10,335 nt of DNA from an uncultured Nitrosomonadales bacterium (GTDB lineage Bacteria; Pseudomonadota; Gammaproteobacteria; Burkholderiales; Gallionellaceae), in the NCBI GenBank assembly GCA_903934275.1, contig CAIZNF010000031.1, forward strand, positions 1 through 10,335. The letters are read 5' to 3'. Position 1 is the first letter of the stretch. Each line of letters starts with the position of its first letter. The position numbers were made by a program, and so were the translations under genes. Below the pieces are notes generated by a model. It ran no database searches. It was given only the letters and a program-made list of their open reading frames with translations, and was not told where the DNA came from. Below are positions 7,180-10,335 of the stretch, piece after piece.

Positions 7180-7205
7180 AGCTTGATTCGGTAGTGGTAT
7201 ATGCC

Positions 7206-7324
7206 GGGCACAACGATGTTCACTTTAGGTTTTTCCTCTCCTGTTTGCGCTTGAGAAAAAGTCGAATGCAAATTGCGGTTCGACTCCTCAATTGCAAATT
7301 TCTAAAGTGAACTTCATCGTGCCC
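7206..7324. repeat. 119-nt long imperfect inverted repeat (MITE-like or structured RNA)
   Basis: The outer arms GGGCA (7206-7210) and TGCCC (7320-7324) pair, then CGATG (7214-7218) with CATCG (7315-7319), then TTCACTTTAG (7219-7228) with CTAAAGTGAA (7302-7311), with small bulges only. Further in, TTTGC and TTGAG of the left half pair with CTCAA and GCAAA of the right half, and AGTCGAA (7259-7265) pairs with TTCGACT, leaving a loop of about 12 nt. No ORF is convincing inside. There is no T-run after it, so it is not a standard intrinsic terminator. A small mobile element lacking a transposase or a structured RNA are both possible. Confidence 0.55.
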
Positions 7325-7349
7325 TGCTTGAAGTTGAAATTGTTTTCAG

Positions 7350-7380
7350 TTGACCAACATGCAGAATTACGTGGTTAAAA
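7350..7380 (+). promoter_or_regulatory. Possible promoter of the TPR-methyltransferase gene
   Basis: TTGACC at 7350-7355 is a good -35 match. Weak -10 candidates (GTTAAA at 7374-7379 or TTAAAA at 7375-7380) follow at 18-19 bp. This would give a 5' leader of roughly 40 nt that includes the hairpin at 7381-7419. Confidence 0.3.
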
Positions 7381-7419
7381 TCCCCTTGTCTGGATGTCTT
7401 AACCGCCACAGAGGGGGGA
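7381..7419 (+). promoter_or_regulatory. Hairpin pairing with the ribosome-binding site of the TPR-methyltransferase gene
   Basis: TCCCCTT (7381-7387) can pair with the G-run and A at 7413-7419 (two G-U pairs), and TCTG (7389-7392) with CAGA (7409-7412), with G7388 bulged, around a loop of about 16 nt. The G-rich right arm is the Shine-Dalgarno sequence of the gene starting at 7427, so the fold would hide it. This suggests translational control, for example by temperature or a bound factor. It is inferred from base pairing only. Confidence 0.4.
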
Positions 7420-7426
7420 GCTTGGA

Positions 7427-9079
7427 ATGACTGTAGTTGACAAAAAAACCGGTCGTAACGACTTGTGTCCCTGCGGCAGCGGAAAAAAATTTAAACAATG
7501 CTGTTTGCAGCCGAGTAAGTCTTTTAGCGGACGACTTGATGTAAAGCTATCAAAGCCTGATGTTTCAAATCTTATCCAGGCAGCAATCGCGCACCATCAG
7601 GAAGGAAATCTAATCCAGGCGGAAACGATCTACCATGAAGTATTGGCAATAGACCCAAACAATTTTAATGCTCTGCATCTTCTCGGTATAACCGCTTTAC
7701 ATTTTGAAAAATATGAGCAGGCAGCTGAATTTTCTAGTCAGGCAATTGCATGCAATGCTAATTTCTCATCTGCACATTTCAGCTTGGGAAACGCATATCA
7801 GGCGCTAAAGAAATTGGATTCAGCAGCGGCCTGTTTCCGGCAAGCAATATCACTCGACCCCAGCTATGTGTGCGCGCACAACAATCTTGGGGTTGCTTAC
7901 AAAGATCAGAATTTGTCACGCGAAGCCACTGCTTGCTTCCTGAAAGCAATTTCACTCAAATATGATTTTGTTGAGGCACATAACAATCTGGGAAATGTGC
8001 TCAAAGATATAAACAGGCAAGAAGAAGCGATTGCTTGTTTCCATAAGGCGCTCTCATTCAACCCCGATTATGCCGAGGCACACTATAATTTAGGCGTTGT
8101 GTTAAAAGAACAGGGCAAGTTGGATGAAGCCGTCGCCTGTTTTCATAAAGCGATCGCGCTCAAGCCTGATTTTGCCGAGGCGCACAGTAATTTGGGTGTC
8201 GTGTTTATGGAGCGAGGCAAATTGTATGCAGCGCTGCTTTGCTATCGTAAAGCAATCTTGCTCAAGCCCGATTTTGTCGAAGCCCTTAATAATCTTGGGA
8301 ATGTGCTCCGGGTGCAAGGCAAGCTGGATAAATCACTCGCTTGCTTCCAACAAGTTATTAAGATTGAACCCGAAAATGGCATGGCAAACCATTCGATTGC
8401 AGTCCTTAGCGGGAGCAATCCAGAGCGAGCTCCAAGTGAATACATAGAAAAAATTTTTAACGCGCACGCCGATAAATTTGATTCACACTTGCTGGAAGAT
8501 CTTCAATATGAAACCCCTGAAAAATTGGTTGATTTTATCAGGCAATCCTCGGAGCTTCCTCTGCAAAATCTGGATATTCTCGACTTGGGGTGTGGCACAG
8601 GATTGGTCGGCTTGGTAATTGCACCTTATGCACGTCAAATGGTTGGTGTTGATTTATCCGCCAAAATGCTGGAAAAAGCTCAAGCACGAAATCTGTATCA
8701 ACGGTTGGAACGGGCAGATTTGTTGACCATGATGCAAGGCGAAATGGCATCAAGCTACGACCTGATTATCGCAGCAGACGTGTTTGTATATTTGGGCAAA
8801 CTTGATACGATTTTTAATGAAGCAATAAGGCTGCTTCGTCCGGGTGGAATTTTTGCTTTCTCCGTAAAGGCTATGGAGGAATTGCCGCGCGAAGAAAATG
8901 AGCAGGATAATCCAATGGAGTACCGATTGAACGAAACGGGGCGCTACGCCCATTCTTCGGCATATCTGAGCAGGCTCGCTGTCGCTAGCGATTTCAAATC
9001 CCATCAAATGATTCGAGCGCATACGCGCTTGGAAAAAGGGCAGTCCGTTCAGGCGTGGTTGGTACTTTGTGTGAAATAA
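7427..9079 (+). CDS. SEC-C / TPR-repeat / SAM-dependent methyltransferase fusion protein
   Basis: A 550-residue three-part protein. Residues 10-27 are a SEC-C zinc-binding motif ([19 protein letters not shown]14, C16, C25, C26). Residues 48-319 are eight uninterrupted 34-residue tetratricopeptide repeats with the typical A-H-x-N-L-G ... A-x-x-C-F-x-K-A-I pattern. Residues ~345-550 are a class I methyltransferase with motif I DLGCGTG at 386-392, the acidic motif II residue D409 in VGVDLS, and [14 protein letters not shown] followed by RLLRPGG. The linker and domain order resemble the 'predicted methyltransferase containing TPR repeats' group (COG4976). The TPR array would bind a protein or glycan partner that the C-terminal domain methylates; the substrate cannot be told from sequence. 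No signal peptide is seen, so it is cytoplasmic. A strong GGGGGAG sits 7 nt before the ATG. The gene is AT-richer than the hyf operon. Confidence 0.9.
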   Translation: MTVVDKKTGRNDLCPCGSGKKFKQCCLQPSKSFSGRLDVKLSKPDVSNLIQAAIAHHQEGNLIQAETIYHEVLAIDPNNFNALHLLGITALHFEKYEQAAEFSSQAIACNANFSSAHFSLGNAYQALKKLDSAAACFRQAISLDPSYVCAHNNLGVAYKDQNLSREATACFLKAISLKYDFVEAHNNLGNVLKDINRQEEAIACFHKALSFNPDYAEAHYNLGVVLKEQGKLDEAVACFHKAIALKPDFAEAHSNLGVVFMERGKLYAALLCYRKAILLKPDFVEALNNLGNVLRVQGKLDKSLACFQQVIKIEPENGMANHSIAVLSGSNPERAPSEYIEKIFNAHADKFDSHLLEDLQYETPEKLVDFIRQSSELPLQNLDILDLGCGTGLVGLVIAPYARQMVGVDLSAKMLEKAQARNLYQRLERADLLTMMQGEMASSYDLIIAADVFVYLGKLDTIFNEAIRLLRPGGIFAFSVKAMEELPREENEQDNPMEYRLNETGRYAHSSAYLSRLAVASDFKSHQMIRAHTRLEKGQSVQAWLVLCVK

Positions 9080-9219
9080 CCATAGATGTTTTACTATGAG
9101 CCTGATTGTGTTGATACCAGCAATAGTGCTGGCTGTGGGTCGTCATCGTTTAATTATGTTGGAGAAGCGACGCAAGATTTTTGTATTGGCCAAAAATGTG
9201 AAAAGGGATTAACGATTCT
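9080..9219 (+). other. Intercistronic spacer with hairpin and two overlapping small ORFs of doubtful status
   Basis: This 140-bp spacer holds a perfect 6-bp stem CCAGCA-ATAG-TGCTGG at 9117-9132 and a smaller one, CATAG/CTATG, just after the previous stop. Neither is followed by a T-run. Two ORFs overlap in it: 9086-9223 (45 aa, four cysteines, its stop overlapping the next ATG as ATGA) and 9096-9212 (38 aa, hydrophobic start MSLIVLIPAIVLAV, then a basic tail). Neither has a recognisable ribosome-binding site, so I do not call them as genes. Confidence 0.3.
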
Positions 9220-9474
9220 ATGAAAGAAATTCTGCAATTTCTAAAAAAACATGGTGAGAGTCTCGATGCGGAGATAGCGGTGGCAACGGGTATCCCGCTT
9301 GGCAAGGTGCGCCTCCATTTGTCTGAGCTTGCTGCCAAAAATGAGGTTGTGGTGTGCCACAAGACCACGTTTGAAAACGGTAAGAAAATCAAGGGAATAA
9401 CTTGCCGGGTGGCCGGGTTTATTCCTCCTGCTGCACCGGGCCGAAAATCAAAGGCTCAGTTGAATTTATCGTAG
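9220..9474 (+). CDS. Small winged helix-turn-helix DNA-binding protein
   Basis: An 84-residue protein. MKEILQFLKKHGESLDAEI forms the first helix region, AEIAVATGIPLGKVRLHLSEL (residues about 17-37) is a helix-turn-helix, and ENGKKIKGITCRV is consistent with the wing. A basic, proline-rich tail (PPAAPGRKSKAQ) follows. The layout fits the minimal winged-helix regulators of ArsR/MarR-like folds, without a metal-binding or effector domain. An AAGGGA purine tract lies upstream of the ATG at a long spacing. The stop is 68 nt before the spermidine-synthase-like gene, so the two may be co-transcribed. The target is unknown. Confidence 0.7.
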   Translation: MKEILQFLKKHGESLDAEIAVATGIPLGKVRLHLSELAAKNEVVVCHKTTFENGKKIKGITCRVAGFIPPAAPGRKSKAQLNLS

Positions 9475-9542
9475 CTCCTCGCCCGTTGAAGAATAATCAG
9501 TTGAAAAAAGCTGCACAGAGGATTCAGCAACAGGTTGAAAAG

Positions 9543-10335
9543 ATGCTTGGGCGGACGGCAGAATCTGAAAAGAAAATTGTGGCGGGCAAACCTTATCTAA
9601 AAAAACGCAAAAATACCCTTTCGATGCATTTTGATGCTTTGTCAATACAAAGCGAGATGTCCATTAATCTGCCGGATGAGCTGGTTTTCAGTTACACCAA
9701 AACCATGATGAGTTTTTTGCTGTTCGAGCCATCGCCGAAACGCATCACCATGATAGGGTTAGGTGGCGGGTCGCTGGCTAAATATTGCTACCGATATTTG
9801 CCTCAGGCAGAAATCACCACTATTGAAATCAATCCCGATGTGATCGCGCTGCGTAATGAATTTGCAATCCCTGCCGACGATGCGCGCTTTAATGTGTTGC
9901 TGGGTGATGGAGCAGTGTTCGTGGCAGGTGCATCAATGCAGACAAATGTGCTGATTGTGGACGGGTTCGATGCGGACGGGTTACCTGCACAATTGAGCAG
10001 TCAGCAGTTTTACGATGACTGCTTTGCGGCGTTGGCTGACAATGGCATCATGGTGGTCAATTTGTGGTGCGGCTACACGCCATGTGATAAATATTTGGCG
10101 CGCATCCACAACAGTTTTGCCGGTAGCCTGGTAACTGTTGATGCGGAAGACAGCCCCAACAAAATTGTTATCGCATCAAAAAGTACAGAGTTCCCGCCCC
10201 CTTTATCCACCATACGACATCATGCCAAATTACTTTGCTTGTCGCATCCGTTGAATTTTCAAGCAAAGTCCAACAAGCTGATTCGGGCCTTACCTGACAC
10301 TCAATGCAAAGCTACAGACCAACTTGGTTGTAGGG
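9543..10335 (+). CDS. Spermidine-synthase-fold protein, 3' end cut by the window
   Basis: At least 264 residues, still open at the right edge. The nucleotide-binding motif MIGLGGGSLAKYCYRYLP begins at residue 70, an acidic residue (E95 in IEINPDV) would hold the SAM ribose, and VDGFD (D140, D143) is the counterpart of the catalytic DSTD of polyamine aminopropyltransferases. VVNLWCG follows. The canonical GGGDGG is GGGSLA here, so one Asp involved in polyamine binding in true SpeE is absent. I therefore call it spermidine-synthase-like rather than a polyamine synthase; many proteobacteria carry such paralogues of unknown substrate. The start is uncertain: ATG at 9543 has an AGG 8 nt upstream, but the frame is open further back with TTG codons at 9501 and 9486. 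No transmembrane segment is visible. Confidence 0.8.
   Translation, partial: MLGRTAESEKKIVAGKPYLKKRKNTLSMHFDALSIQSEMSINLPDELVFSYTKTMMSFLLFEPSPKRITMIGLGGGSLAKYCYRYLPQAEITTIEINPDVIALRNEFAIPADDARFNVLLGDGAVFVAGASMQTNVLIVDGFDADGLPAQLSSQQFYDDCFAALADNGIMVVNLWCGYTPCDKYLARIHNSFAGSLVTVDAEDSPNKIVIASKSTEFPPPLSTIRHHAKLLCLSHPLNFQAKSNKLIRALPDTQCKATDQLGCR

Noticed and set aside
6979..7426. Toxin-antitoxin pair with the RHH protein as antitoxin
   Set aside because: No toxin-like ORF follows or precedes it; the adjacent DNA is a long hairpin and a leader.
7570..8390. Tandem 102-nt repeats as a CRISPR or DNA-level repeat
   Set aside because: The periodicity is at the protein level (34-residue TPR units) with diverged DNA and no spacers.
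9117..9132. Intrinsic terminator after the TPR-methyltransferase gene
   Set aside because: The stem is short and is not followed by a run of T.

Overview
The window looks like chromosomal DNA from a Gram-negative betaproteobacterium, possibly a Nitrosomonadales/Gallionellaceae-type chemolithotroph. This placement is an inference from recalled family resemblance and gene content, not from a search. Two compositional blocks meet near position 6225. The left block (1-6172) is GC-rich and read from the minus strand. The right block (6225-10335) is visibly more AT-rich and mostly read from the plus strand.

Left block: a tightly packed minus-strand operon encoding a complex I-like membrane complex in the order hyfB (4163-6172), hyfC (3204-4163), hyfE (2522-3184), hyfF (834-2291), hyfG (827 down to the window edge). 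HyfB and HyfF are antiporter-like proton-channel subunits, HyfC is the NuoH-like connector, HyfE is a small NuoK-like membrane subunit, and HyfG is the NuoCD-like soluble subunit that would be the [NiFe] hydrogenase large subunit. In this HyfG, the first cysteine pair that should hold nickel is Ser241/Ser244. The complex is therefore best read as an energy-converting hydrogenase-related (Ehr) complex, not a working hydrogenase 4. Its redox reaction is unknown and its remaining soluble subunits lie off the window. The operon carries two repeat insertions: a 243-bp segment with matching inverted ends between hyfE and hyfF, and a short GC-rich palindrome translated in frame in the linker of HyfG.

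Junction: a Pal-like outer-membrane lipoprotein (6225-6785, minus) lies 52 bp upstream of hyfB in the same direction. A divergent intergenic region (6786-6978) with several palindromes separates it from a small ribbon-helix-helix regulator (6979-7179, plus).

Right block: after the regulator comes a 247-bp gene-free stretch. It holds a 119-nt imperfect inverted repeat and a hairpin that pairs with the Shine-Dalgarno sequence of the next gene. Then come a 550-aa SEC-C/TPR/methyltransferase fusion (7427-9079), a small winged-helix protein (9220-9474), and a spermidine-synthase-fold protein cut by the right edge (from 9543). Two SAM-fold enzymes and two small DNA-binding proteins side by side may be a functional neighbourhood, but nothing in the sequence proves this. 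No tRNA, rRNA, CRISPR array or transposase gene was recognised.
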